A stretch of DNA of 64,000 nucleotides from Vallitalea okinawensis (GTDB taxonomy: Bacteria; Bacillota; Clostridia; Lachnospirales; PQDH01). Below, piece after piece: positions 55,576 to 63,760 of the stretch (within the stretch, counting starts at the first letter, position 1; each line of letters begins with the position of its first letter). The notes under the pieces were generated by a model that saw only the letters and a program-made list of their open reading frames with translations, was not told where the DNA came from and ran no database searches. A program made the translations under genes and the position numbers. The DNA lies in assembly GCF_002964605.1 (NCBI RefSeq), contig NZ_PQDH01000003.1, positions 1 through 64,000 of the forward strand. The letters run 5' to 3'.

Positions 55576-56400
55576 CTACTCCTTCCTCAGTGATAGTATT
55601 TGTCGTGCTTCTAATGGAGAAGCGATTGATCTTCCTAATTCTTTTGCAAGACGTACGACTTTATCAACTAATTCCCCATTGGACTTAGCCAACACACCCT
55701 TTTCTAAGTAAATATTATCTTCAAACCCTACTCTAACGTGACCACCTGTTATGATAGATGCAGTTGCTAGACTAAACTCATAGCGTCCAATGCCAGCTAC
55801 TGAAAATGTTGCACCAGAAGGCAAACTGTCTTTAAGGTAGGTAAAATCTCTTAGCTCTCCTGATATACCACCTGGAACGCCCATAACTAAACTAAAATGA
55901 AGAGGGTCGGATATATAGCCCTTCTTGTTTAAGCGAATAACCGTATCTATCATGCTCTTATCAAAACATTCAAGCTCTGGACGGACCCCCAATCTGGTCA
56001 TTTCTTTAGCAAAAGTTTGAATGGTATTCTCTGTATTAACAAAGATTTCATCACCACCAAAATTTAAGGTGCCACAATCAAGGGTTGCCATTTCTGGTTG
56101 TAAAGTAATAGGTTGTAAGCGTTCTTCATTACTCATACCAACAGCTCCGCCTGTAGAAGGTTGAATAATGACGTCTGGGCACTTTTCATATATAGCGTCC
56201 ATACAAGCTTTAAAGCGCTCTTTACTTTGGGTTGGTGTACCGTCATCTTCACGAACATGAAGATGGATGATACTTGCACCAGCATTATAGACTCTTTCAG
56301 CTTCAGCTGCTATCTCTGTCACAGTATATGGAATGGCAGGGTTTTGCTCTTTTTTCACCTCTGCTCCACAGATTGCGGCAGTTATAATTAAACTGTTCAT
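55576..56400 (-). CDS. kce: 3-keto-5-aminohexanoate cleavage enzyme
   Basis: A 274-residue DUF849/BKACE enzyme that reacts 3-keto-5-aminohexanoate with acetyl-CoA to give 3-aminobutyryl-CoA and acetoacetate. Zinc histidines lie in IIHLHVREDDGTPTQS (H46, H48). TLDCGTLNFGGDEIFVN and GHVRVGFEDNIYL are the usual substrate and metal blocks. AAGGAGG precedes the ATG. Second gene after the riboswitch. Confidence 0.96.
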   Translation of the reverse strand: MNSLIITAAICGAEVKKEQNPAIPYTVTEIAAEAERVYNAGASIIHLHVREDDGTPTQSKERFKACMDAIYEKCPDVIIQPSTGGAVGMSNEERLQPITLQPEMATLDCGTLNFGGDEIFVNTENTIQTFAKEMTRLGVRPELECFDKSMIDTVIRLNKKGYISDPLHFSLVMGVPGGISGELRDFTYLKDSLPSGATFSVAGIGRYEFSLATASIITGGHVRVGFEDNIYLEKGVLAKSNGELVDKVVRLAKELGRSIASPLEARQILSLRKE

Positions 56401-56412
56401 AAAAGTACCTCC

Positions 56413-56796
56413 TTAATGGCGTTGTTTATCTTTTGGAACCACACAGGTACCAACTGCAGTACAAACAAGGACTGGTTCTTCTAATACATCACAGGCTGAA
56501 TCATTGATGTCTCTTCTTGGAACAATTACTTTTCTTGCTTCAAATTTCATTTTTCTAGAACTGTTACCTACTTTTATAATTTCTCCTTCAACTTCAATGT
56601 AATCACCAGCAAATACAGGTGCGTGAAAGGTAACCTCCTCATAACCAGCAAATAAACCTTCATCACCATCATGACGAATAAGTAACTCTGTTGCTACGTC
56701 TCCAAAGAATTGGAGCATTTTAGCACCATCTACAAGACCGCCGCCATAATGAGCATCATGCTCACTCATGCGTAAACGTATAAGACTTTTCTCCAT
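56413..56796 (-). CDS. kal: 3-aminobutyryl-CoA ammonia-lyase
   Basis: A 127-residue hot-dog-fold enzyme that removes ammonia from L-3-aminobutyryl-CoA to yield crotonyl-CoA. [22 protein letters not shown] is its characteristic opening and the length is normal. First gene of the main lysine-degrading run. GGGAGG precedes the ATG. A terminator-linked riboswitch ends 214 bp upstream. Confidence 0.95.
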   Translation of the reverse strand: MEKSLIRLRMSEHDAHYGGGLVDGAKMLQFFGDVATELLIRHDGDEGLFAGYEEVTFHAPVFAGDYIEVEGEIIKVGNSSRKMKFEARKVIVPRRDINDSACDVLEEPVLVCTAVGTCVVPKDKQRH

Positions 56797-56859
56797 TAAA
56801 GTAACCTCCCATTGATCTTTAATATATAGTCCATGATTTATAAGGTGAATAGTTCAACT

Positions 56860-56887
56860 TATATAGGCAAAACATTTACTTATTCAA
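56860..56887 (-). promoter_or_regulatory. Weak candidate promoter before kal
   Basis: Minus-strand TTGAAT (56882-56887) and TATATA (56860-56865) are 16 bp apart, downstream of the riboswitch terminator. If used, it would give basal, lysine-independent expression. The match is only moderate. Confidence 0.25.
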
Positions 56888-57009
56888 GGTAATTTTCTTA
56901 ATTCATAAGATATACTTCATTATTACAACAGTTAAAAATTGCTATACTTCATTCCATGTGTGATTATAACTTTAGAATCCTTATTTAACTTAAAAAAGCA
57001 AACTAAAAA

Positions 57010-57207
57010 GGAGCGTCATTTATGTATGAATACATAAATAGCGCTCCATAAATTGATTATGGCAATGATCAAGCTTTGTACCCGATCACCAAGCCTATAC
57101 CACTGAGCCAATATAAGCTTTCGGCAAAAAGATAATTCATCATAATATTGAAGGCTCAACTTCTTAGCACTTATGATTACCCATTCCTTTTGCACCTCTA
57201 TTTATAT
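57010..57207 (-). promoter_or_regulatory. Lysine riboswitch with overlapping intrinsic terminator (predicted ON switch)
   Basis: Read on the minus strand. P1: ATATAAATAG (57198-57207) with CTATTTATGT (57032-57041). J1-2: AGAGGTGC (57192-57199). P2a: GCAAAAG with CTTTTTGCC (57123-57131). A loop-E-like GTA/GAA pair flanks P2b, ATCATAA (57171-57177) with TTATGAT (57139-57145). J2-3: GCCGAA (57120-57125). P3: AAGCTTATA with TATAGGCTT (57112-57120/57091-57099). P4: TGATC with GATCA. P5: CCATAA with TTATGG (57046-57062). Loops L2 and L3 pair: TGAGCC (57153-57158) with GGCTCA (57104-57109), the kissing contact of lysine riboswitches. The terminator (arms 57010-57027 and 57030-57047, then TTTTT) uses the P1 3' strand as part of its 5' arm, so a stable P1 should prevent termination. 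Confidence 0.85.
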
Positions 57208-57277
57208 CATTAGAAATCTTATAGAGTTTTTTAATACCCTATAGTTCTATTAATGACGTCTTCTTATTTAATTTTCA

Positions 57278-57961
57278 TCAGGATTTATTTTCTATAAACC
57301 CTTCAGGTAGTTCCATTGTTTTTAAATCTAAAGGAATAATTAATTCAGCTTCTGTAGTAGCCCTAATATCCTCAACGGATGAATAAGGACTAACCTCTTT
57401 TAAAACAAGCCCATTTGATGTTACCTCAATTACTGCTTTTTCTGTGATAATCATACTAACACGTCCACGAGCTGTTAATGGTAATGTACAAGACTTAACA
57501 ATCTTAACTTTACCCTTAGAAGTATGTTCCATAGCGATGATAACTTTCTTAGCACCAACAACTAAATCCATTGCACCGCCCATACCTACTTTCTTACCAG
57601 GTATCATCCAGTTAGCTAAGTTACCTTCTTCATCTACCTGCAATGCTCCAAGGATAGTGATATCTAGGTGACCACCACGGATAATACCAAAAGACATGGC
57701 AGTATCAAAGGTTGCAGCACCCATATCAGCGGTAACATAACCGTTACCAGCATCTCTCATCTTAGGATCTCTAAGATGATCTTCAGGTTCGCCTCCCATT
57801 CCAACCAACCCATTTTCAGAATGAATATAAGTTGTAATACCCTCTGGAATATAGTTAGGTACACATGTTGGTAAACCAATACCTAAATTAACAATATCAC
57901 CATTATTAATTTCTCTTGCAGCACGATAGGCAATGATTTTACGCATTTGCTTTTTATCCAT
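57278..57961 (-). CDS. atoA: CoA-transferase beta subunit (butyrate-acetoacetate)
   Basis: A 227-residue CoA-transferase B subunit. The catalytic glutamate lies in HSENGLVGMGG; GLPTCVPNYIPEG and GGAMDLVVGAKKVII are further typical blocks. With AtoD it should move CoA from butyryl-CoA to acetoacetate, giving butyrate and acetoacetyl-CoA. ATG 57961 follows AAAGGGGG and overlaps the atoD stop by 8 nt (ATGGATAA). Substrate choice is inferred from the pathway. Confidence 0.93.
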   Translation of the reverse strand: MDKKQMRKIIAYRAAREINNGDIVNLGIGLPTCVPNYIPEGITTYIHSENGLVGMGGEPEDHLRDPKMRDAGNGYVTADMGAATFDTAMSFGIIRGGHLDITILGALQVDEEGNLANWMIPGKKVGMGGAMDLVVGAKKVIIAMEHTSKGKVKIVKSCTLPLTARGRVSMIITEKAVIEVTSNGLVLKEVSPYSSVEDIRATTEAELIIPLDLKTMELPEGFIENKS

Positions 57962-58616
57962 AGATTTTACCCCCTTTAATAATGTGATCAATAAAAATAT
58001 GAGGGAGCATAACATCATCAGGATGTATTTTGCCTACAGTTAGAATTTCTTCAGCTTCGCAGATAACTGTGTCTGCTGCCATTGCTATGATAGGATTAAA
58101 ATTCCTAGTAGTACCTACAAAACGGCAATTACCTAATTCATCTACTTTATCTGCTCGAATTATGGCTAAGTCTGCAGATAAAGGTTTTTCTAAGAGATAT
58201 GTCCTACCATCTACTTCTAGCTTTTCTTTACCTTCTTCAACAACAGTTCCTACTCCGGTTGGTGTTAAAATTCCACCTAAACCACAGCCTTTTGCTCGTA
58301 TGCGCTCGATAATGGTACCTTGTGGAACGAGTTCAACTTCAATTTCTCCAGCATTCAATTTTTGAATGGTAATATGATTAAGTCCAATATGTGATGTGAT
58401 TACCTTTTTAACTTGACCTGACGCAACTAAACGTCCCATGCCAGTTGTTGCTGTGGCAGTATCGTTACCAATCAATGTTAACCCTTTTACCCCAGATTCG
58501 ATTATGGCATCAATAACCTCTTCTGGACTTCCAGTAGCCATGAAGCCACCAACCATAATGGTCATGTCATCCTTGAATAGAGATTTTAACGCTCCTTGAT
58601 CGATTTGTTTATTCAT
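57954..58616 (-). CDS. atoD: CoA-transferase alpha subunit (butyrate-acetoacetate)
   Basis: A 220-residue CoA-transferase A subunit: MVGGFMATGSPEEVIDAI carries the G-G-F-x5-P oxyanion/CoA loop, and ELVPQGTIIERIRAKGCGLGG and PTGVGTVVEEGKE are typical. ATG 58616 follows GGGGAGG. It is first in the locus; a small palindrome ATGGG-TAT-CCCAT sits just before the ribosome site. Confidence 0.93.
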   Translation of the reverse strand: MNKQIDQGALKSLFKDDMTIMVGGFMATGSPEEVIDAIIESGVKGLTLIGNDTATATTGMGRLVASGQVKKVITSHIGLNHITIQKLNAGEIEVELVPQGTIIERIRAKGCGLGGILTPTGVGTVVEEGKEKLEVDGRTYLLEKPLSADLAIIRADKVDELGNCRFVGTTRNFNPIIAMAADTVICEAEEILTVGKIHPDDVMLPHIFIDHIIKGGKIYG

Positions 58617-58928
58617 GAAATACCTCCCCAATGGGATACCCATCCCTATAAACTATTCTGTTGTAAGTTATGCATAATGCCTTTAAGAAGTATATCTTTC
58701 AACACTTTTTCATGAAGTAATTCGTGATTAGTACTAAATTACAAGAAATATTTAGTTATATATTAGACATAAGTAAATATGTATTGCTCATATTGATATT
58801 ATAGCACTGTAACTTTATCAATTCTTGCATTTTAATAAAAAAATGAAATATTCCCATTAGATTATTTGTCTATATGGAAATATTTCGGTTAGATAGGTGT
58901 AAGACAGGTTCATCTCCGAAGAGATTAC
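58617..58928. other. Intergenic region between atoD and the cupin gene
   Basis: A 312-bp stretch that must hold the atoDA promoter; TTGAAA with CATTAT 18 bp on is a weak candidate. Near the other end, 58845-58886, GAAATATTCCCAT and ATGGAAATATTTC pair, with seven T after the stem on the minus strand: a terminator for the cupin gene. I see no riboswitch here. Confidence 0.5.
58845..58886 (-). terminator. Terminator of the cupin gene
   Basis: Thirteen-base arms (one mismatch) around a 16-base loop; on the minus strand followed by ATTTTTTTATT, 43 bp after the stop. Confidence 0.75.
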
Positions 58929-59420
58929 TTATTGTGTTAATTCCGTAATAATTCTCTCTTGATCAGGAAATTGCTCAATTAGTTCTCTACGATCTGGCAT
59001 TTTAAAATCACTAAATTCAAAACCAGGTGCTACTGTACATCCTGATAATACAAAATCACCTTCTATGACTTCAGCAGCAAAGTAAGTTTCTTTAGGTACA
59101 ACTACCATAGGTTCTTCTCCGTCCATTAAATTTTTACCTAGACATTTAAAAGAATAGTTACCATCTTGGTCAATGATATGAATCTTTAGGGTTCCTCCTT
59201 CGTAGTGATGCCACAATTCATCTTGATTGATGATATGGAAAGCTGAAAAAGTTTCTTTCGTTAGCAAGAAGTAAATAGCAGTAGAAAATGATCTAGCACC
59301 ATCAAATCGAGATGGTAAGTCTTCAAGTATCTCTTCAGCTTTATAGACTTGTCTATAAAAACCTCCCTCAGGATGAGGTTCTAATTTCAATAAATCAATT
59401 AAGTTTTTTTGAGTTGTCAT
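58929..59420 (-). CDS. DUF985 cupin-domain protein
   Basis: A 163-residue protein of the DUF985/cupin_5 family: LKLEPHPEGGFYRQVYKAEE, AIYFLLTKETFSAFHII, DELWHHYEGGTLKIHIID and GCTVAPGFEFSDFKMPDR. A small-molecule binding or isomerase role is likely but undefined. ATG 59420 follows AAAGGTGA. Confidence 0.9.
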   Translation of the reverse strand: MTTQKNLIDLLKLEPHPEGGFYRQVYKAEEILEDLPSRFDGARSFSTAIYFLLTKETFSAFHIINQDELWHHYEGGTLKIHIIDQDGNYSFKCLGKNLMDGEEPMVVVPKETYFAAEVIEGDFVLSGCTVAPGFEFSDFKMPDRRELIEQFPDQERIITELTQ

Positions 59421-59615
59421 TTTATAGTCACCTTTCAATTTTATTCTTTTGTATCAATCCTATTATTTTTCCTGATGGCTGTTTACTATGCATAACAGTT
59501 TATCTTTATTATAATGGATACAGTAGTATATTATCAAATTAAATAATAACTTTATGTTAACTTTTATGGTATTTAATGATAAAATATGAGGAGCAAATGG
59601 TATTGGAGGATTAGT

Positions 59616-60332
59616 ATGTACAAAATATATATCGTTGAAGATGATCGTCCATTAAGGGGAACGGTGAAGCAAGCTTTAGAACGCTTTGGCTATGAGGTAT
59701 ATGTAACTGATGATTTTGAGAATGTTGATAAGGCTTTTTTAAGAATTAAGCCAGACCTCACTCTTTTGGATATCAACCTACCCTATTATGATGGCTTTAT
59801 TTTATGTAAAATTCTGAGACAATTGTCTAATGCACCGATAATCATTATGTCAGCACGAAACAGTGATATCGAACAAGTCCATGGAATTGAATTAGGTGCA
59901 GATGAATATATTGTAAAACCTTTCTCTTTGGATATTCTTTTAGCAAAAGTGAAAGCCCTTTTAAGAAGAAGTTATGAACATACCCAAGTTAATACAGCTA
60001 TTCCAACAGTTATTAAAGGACTTTCCCTAGATAAAGAGCGATTTCGCCTATCTTTTGGTGAATCTGCAATTGAGATCAGCAAGAATGAACTGCTTTTGTT
60101 AACAGCGTTTATAGAAAACCCCGATCAGGTACTTACAAGAGAGGATTTAATGAGTAGATTATGGGATAGTGACACTTTTATTGATGAGAATACACTTAAT
60201 GTAAACATTAAAAGGGTTAAAGACCGTTTACTTGATCTTGGCTTAGAAGATTGTATTCGTGCAAAAAGAGGTGTTGGTTATATCTTCAATTCAGAGGTGA
60301 TTGAACATGAGCATACGAAAACTAATGCGTAA
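59616..60332 (+). CDS. OmpR-family response regulator
   Basis: A 238-residue response regulator. The receiver domain has IVEDDRPLRG (acidic pocket), the phosphorylated Asp in TLLDINLPYYDG, IIMSARNSD and EYIVKPFSLD (conserved Lys). A winged-helix domain with LTREDLMSRLWD and VNIKRVKDRL follows. ATG 59616 follows TTGGAGG. It overlaps the kinase gene by 26 nt and probably controls the downstream ABC genes. Confidence 0.94.
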   Translation: MYKIYIVEDDRPLRGTVKQALERFGYEVYVTDDFENVDKAFLRIKPDLTLLDINLPYYDGFILCKILRQLSNAPIIIMSARNSDIEQVHGIELGADEYIVKPFSLDILLAKVKALLRRSYEHTQVNTAIPTVIKGLSLDKERFRLSFGESAIEISKNELLLLTAFIENPDQVLTREDLMSRLWDSDTFIDENTLNVNIKRVKDRLLDLGLEDCIRAKRGVGYIFNSEVIEHEHTKTNA

Positions 60333-61281
60333 TTTTATACTGGACCATCTTATTATGAGTGCTATGTATGCATTGAATAGTTTTTTCCTTATTCTATTTT
60401 TTAATCTTTATATTGCAGAAGAAAAAATGTTCTTTTATCCACTAGCTATTTCACTTTTCTTTTATGTAATTTACATGATTTATCGTTTTTACGGATACTG
60501 GAACTATTACAGAAATGATTTGCCAATACTTTCCGAACATCATCGATTTGATCAACTCATTAATATCATACATAAAGAACATGGTAAAGAAAAAGCTTCA
60601 TTACAAATGAAAACGTCTGAACACTTAAGATTTTTTTCTAGTTGGATCCATAATATGAAAACACCTATTTCTGTTACCAGACTAGCTCTCCAACAGCATG
60701 ATAATATGGAGGATGAAATCTTATTTAGTCAACTAATAGAAGAAAATACCCGCCTCCTGGACATGCTTAATCAAGCTATTGAAATGATTCGCATTGAAGA
60801 AATTGAGAAAGATTTCATTCCTGTTCAGGTCGATTTAGTCAGCCAGCTAAAGGAGGCTATTAATAACAAGAAAAATTCTTTCATTCAGCATCATGTATTT
60901 CCCATCATTGAATGTGAAAGTAACTCTCTAGCAATTATTACAGACGCTAAGTGGAATATATTTATTATCGAACAGATTCTTAGCAATGCAATAAAATATT
61001 CCGATAAAGAAGGTAGTAAAATTATTTGCTCCTTAAAAAAGCTGGATAATTATGTAGCATTAACCATAAAGGATTGTGGCATCGGTATACCACCAACAGA
61101 TTTATTAAGGATTTATGATGCATTCTTTACTGGACAGAATGGACGACTTGGAAAAAGCAGTTCCGGTATAGGTCTCTATATGGTGAAAAAAATCAGTCAT
61201 CATCTTGGACACAAGATTAATATAGCTTCACAAGTGGGGGATGGTACAGAAGTAACCATCACTTATCTAACTAAAACTTAA
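60307..61281 (+). CDS. Sensor histidine kinase with short membrane sensor
   Basis: The 324 residues have two membrane segments (about 10-32 and 38-56) with hardly any extracellular loop, like BceS-type intramembrane kinases. Then come the H-box FFSSWIHNMKTPISV, the N-box EQILSNAIKYSDKEG, G-boxes KDCGIGIPPTD and GKSSSGIGLYMVK. ATG 60307 follows AGAGGTG within the end of the regulator gene. Such kinases sense stress through a partner transporter. Confidence 0.92.
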   Translation: MSIRKLMRNFILDHLIMSAMYALNSFFLILFFNLYIAEEKMFFYPLAISLFFYVIYMIYRFYGYWNYYRNDLPILSEHHRFDQLINIIHKEHGKEKASLQMKTSEHLRFFSSWIHNMKTPISVTRLALQQHDNMEDEILFSQLIEENTRLLDMLNQAIEMIRIEEIEKDFIPVQVDLVSQLKEAINNKKNSFIQHHVFPIIECESNSLAIITDAKWNIFIIEQILSNAIKYSDKEGSKIICSLKKLDNYVALTIKDCGIGIPPTDLLRIYDAFFTGQNGRLGKSSSGIGLYMVKKISHHLGHKINIASQVGDGTEVTITYLTKT

Positions 61282-61335
61282 GTTTGACATAAACATGGGT
61301 TTACATGATTAAAAATTATGTTGGTTTAAGTTTTC

Positions 61336-61398
61336 TTACAAAATTGTAATGTTATGAAATCCAAATGAATTTTTTTATAACACCACCTTGATTATAAT
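61336..61398 (+). promoter_or_regulatory. Candidate response-regulator site and promoter for the ABC operon
   Basis: TTACAA-AA-TTGTAA (61336-61349) is an inverted repeat of the sort bound by OmpR-type regulators. A -10 TATAAT lies at 61393-61398 with only a T-run at the -35 position, as is usual for activated promoters. The site centre falls about 50 bp upstream of the -10. Confidence 0.5.
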
Positions 61399-61492
61399 GA
61401 AATCATGTTAACATACTGAATTTACTAAGGAATTTAAATCCTAGGTTTAATTCAATAGTTGACATGATAAGTTAAAAGGTGGTGTAATCTTT

Positions 61493-63760
61493 ATGAAAGA
61501 AATTTTTTTAATGGATCTTAAACGCTTAAGAAAAGGTAAGCTGTTCTATTTGGTGGGCATCATCTTACTGATAACTGCTTTCCTTTCAAATCCTATTGAA
61601 GATCAATTATTATGGGCTGATGATTATGCAGCATACAGCTTTTCAAACAACATTAAGATGATGTGTGCTTTTTTAGTCCCGATATTAATTGTCTATCTAT
61701 TACGTGGAGATAGCAAAAAAGGTATTAAGGAAATATTATATACCCAACCAGTAAAACTTGGCTACTTTGCTTTGAGTAAATTTTTTGCTGTCCTATGTTT
61801 TGTTATTGTTTGGTCTTTTATGGCCATGATCATTTATTGCTTATTACCAATATACTTTGGCGATATTCCGTATTCTATATTGTCATTTTTAAAGTGGTAT
61901 TGGTTGACTCTACCCTCTATTCTATTTTTTATAAGCTTAAGTAGTCTTATTTCTATCCTTTTTAAAAATGAAATATTAGTGTTAATAGCTCCCATCATAA
62001 GTATTTTCATAATCGAGTCACTTCATCTACCTCTTATATTTGATTTAAGAATGGGGGCTAGTTTTTTCTGGGAATTTGTTAGTGGTGTTCAGCTACCAGT
62101 AGAAAACTATCGTATCTTATTGACTAATCGTTTATTCACTACATTTATTGCATTCTTTAATCTAGCATGTTATGTATTGGTTTATGTTATCAAGGGAAGA
62201 AAAAATACTTATAAAACCAACAGAAATTCAAAGCTTCTTGATAAAGTAAGCATTGGTAATCGCTACTTTAAAATGACATCAACATATATGATTAGCGCTT
62301 TATTGTTAATAGCTTTATTCACCATTCCTAGTTTAACCAAACAATTAGTTAATGACTGGTTGATGGTCCAGTATGTACTGTTATTAGTACCAACATTTTT
62401 TATAGGTTCAGTGATATCTGAAGTGTTTGAGAATAAACGTGAAGGGTTTCTTTTCGTATCCAAGACCCCTGCTTATCGTCAGTTGATTACGAGAGTATTA
62501 TGGGGAATCTTTTATTCCCAAGCATATATAGGTATTTTGTTTCTCATAGCCATACTTACAGGTACAGAAATATCCGCATTGAGATGGGTTATTGTTTCAG
62601 TTGACAGTATGTTCTTAGCAATGTTAGCCTTAACAGCAGCTAATATCACTAGAAACTCACTATATGGTTATGGTCTAGTCATTATTTATTGGGGATTAAA
62701 TCTTTTATTAGGTTCAGTTTTTGCAGAAAAGATTTGGTTCATGTCCATCTTTCTTAATTTATCGCTTATGTATACAACCCATTACAATAGTTTAATGACG
62801 TTAACTCAATTTACCTTGCTACTCTTTCTTTTTAATGTGATCTGGTTAAGTAGATTTGAGAAAGCATGGAGATTTTTATTGAAGTTTACATCCCTAATAC
62901 TTGTTATTACATTAGGTATAACTAGTTTATTTTATAGCATGAACCAAAAAAATCAAAGGCTTTTACCAAGTTATGTGAAAGTCGTTGATGAGGAGCAAAA
63001 CCTTATACAAAAGAATAATTATATTCTATACTATCCTAATGAGTTACCCTACTCTTTAGCTGAAGATTTGATTAATCAATGGGCTGCTCTACAAGAGAGA
63101 TTAACCAGCATTATTCAAATAAATGATTTGAAATATAAAGCAGTAATCTTAAAAGATGATATAACATCAAGTAATGATGAGTATCTGCGTTTTCCCTACT
63201 CTTATTTAACAGAATTTAATAAACCAAGATATAAAAGTTATGGTAGCTGGATGGAGACAATTTTGGAAAGTATCTTATTAGATACTGGTTTTGACAAAAT
63301 TAAGGACCCTATTTTTAAAGAAGCTCTGAAAATGTATTATAGTAAAACTGTTGGAATACCGGTATTAAGTGAACTGTATTCAGAAGACTATTTGCAGAAT
63401 TTTTATAAAGAATACTACTTGATGGATTCTATCCCCATCTTTGAAGAGAACCTAATTGTTTCTGGGAATAAGCCTCTAGCTGAACTCACCAAATACGATA
63501 TCGAGAATATACCAGCCTATTTATTACATTATGTTCATAACCAATACCCGATAGCTTACCAAACAATTTTATTGGAGTTGATGAATCATTCTGAACCTCT
63601 TAATATCAGTAACATTGAAGATATTTTTTATAAGCATACTCATGATGATCATGTAACTGATATTTTCACTAAATATACCTATCTTCAAAAAGAATATAAA
63701 AATGCTTTTAATAATCGACCACCACTACGTGAGAAAATAGATGAGGAGGAATTATATTGA
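61493..63760 (+). CDS. ABC-2-type permease with large C-terminal domain
   Basis: The 755-residue protein starts with an ABC-2 permease part, six or so membrane segments (MKEIFLMDLKRLRKGKLFYLV, then SFSNNIKMMCAFLVPILIVYL), and after a cytoplasmic loop a second set of segments (about 255-480). The last ~270 residues are soluble and probably outside, with aromatic and acidic residues but no HExxH motif, although the plan recalls ABC-2 permeases fused to peptidase-like domains. AAAAGGTGGTG precedes the ATG. It overlaps the ATPase start by 4 nt. Confidence 0.8.
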   Translation: MKEIFLMDLKRLRKGKLFYLVGIILLITAFLSNPIEDQLLWADDYAAYSFSNNIKMMCAFLVPILIVYLLRGDSKKGIKEILYTQPVKLGYFALSKFFAVLCFVIVWSFMAMIIYCLLPIYFGDIPYSILSFLKWYWLTLPSILFFISLSSLISILFKNEILVLIAPIISIFIIESLHLPLIFDLRMGASFFWEFVSGVQLPVENYRILLTNRLFTTFIAFFNLACYVLVYVIKGRKNTYKTNRNSKLLDKVSIGNRYFKMTSTYMISALLLIALFTIPSLTKQLVNDWLMVQYVLLLVPTFFIGSVISEVFENKREGFLFVSKTPAYRQLITRVLWGIFYSQAYIGILFLIAILTGTEISALRWVIVSVDSMFLAMLALTAANITRNSLYGYGLVIIYWGLNLLLGSVFAEKIWFMSIFLNLSLMYTTHYNSLMTLTQFTLLLFLFNVIWLSRFEKAWRFLLKFTSLILVITLGITSLFYSMNQKNQRLLPSYVKVVDEEQNLIQKNNYILYYPNELPYSLAEDLINQWAALQERLTSIIQINDLKYKAVILKDDITSSNDEYLRFPYSYLTEFNKPRYKSYGSWMETILESILLDTGFDKIKDPIFKEALKMYYSKTVGIPVLSELYSEDYLQNFYKEYYLMDSIPIFEENLIVSGNKPLAELTKYDIENIPAYLLHYVHNQYPIAYQTILLELMNHSEPLNISNIEDIFYKHTHDDHVTDIFTKYTYLQKEYKNAFNNRPPLREKIDEEELY

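Noticed and set aside
57061-57120. tRNA-like stretch on the minus strand (GGCTCAGTGGTATAGGC resembles a D-arm)
   Set aside because: Acceptor and T-arm do not pair, and the segment is fully explained as P3/L3 and P4 of the lysine riboswitch, including the kissing loop.
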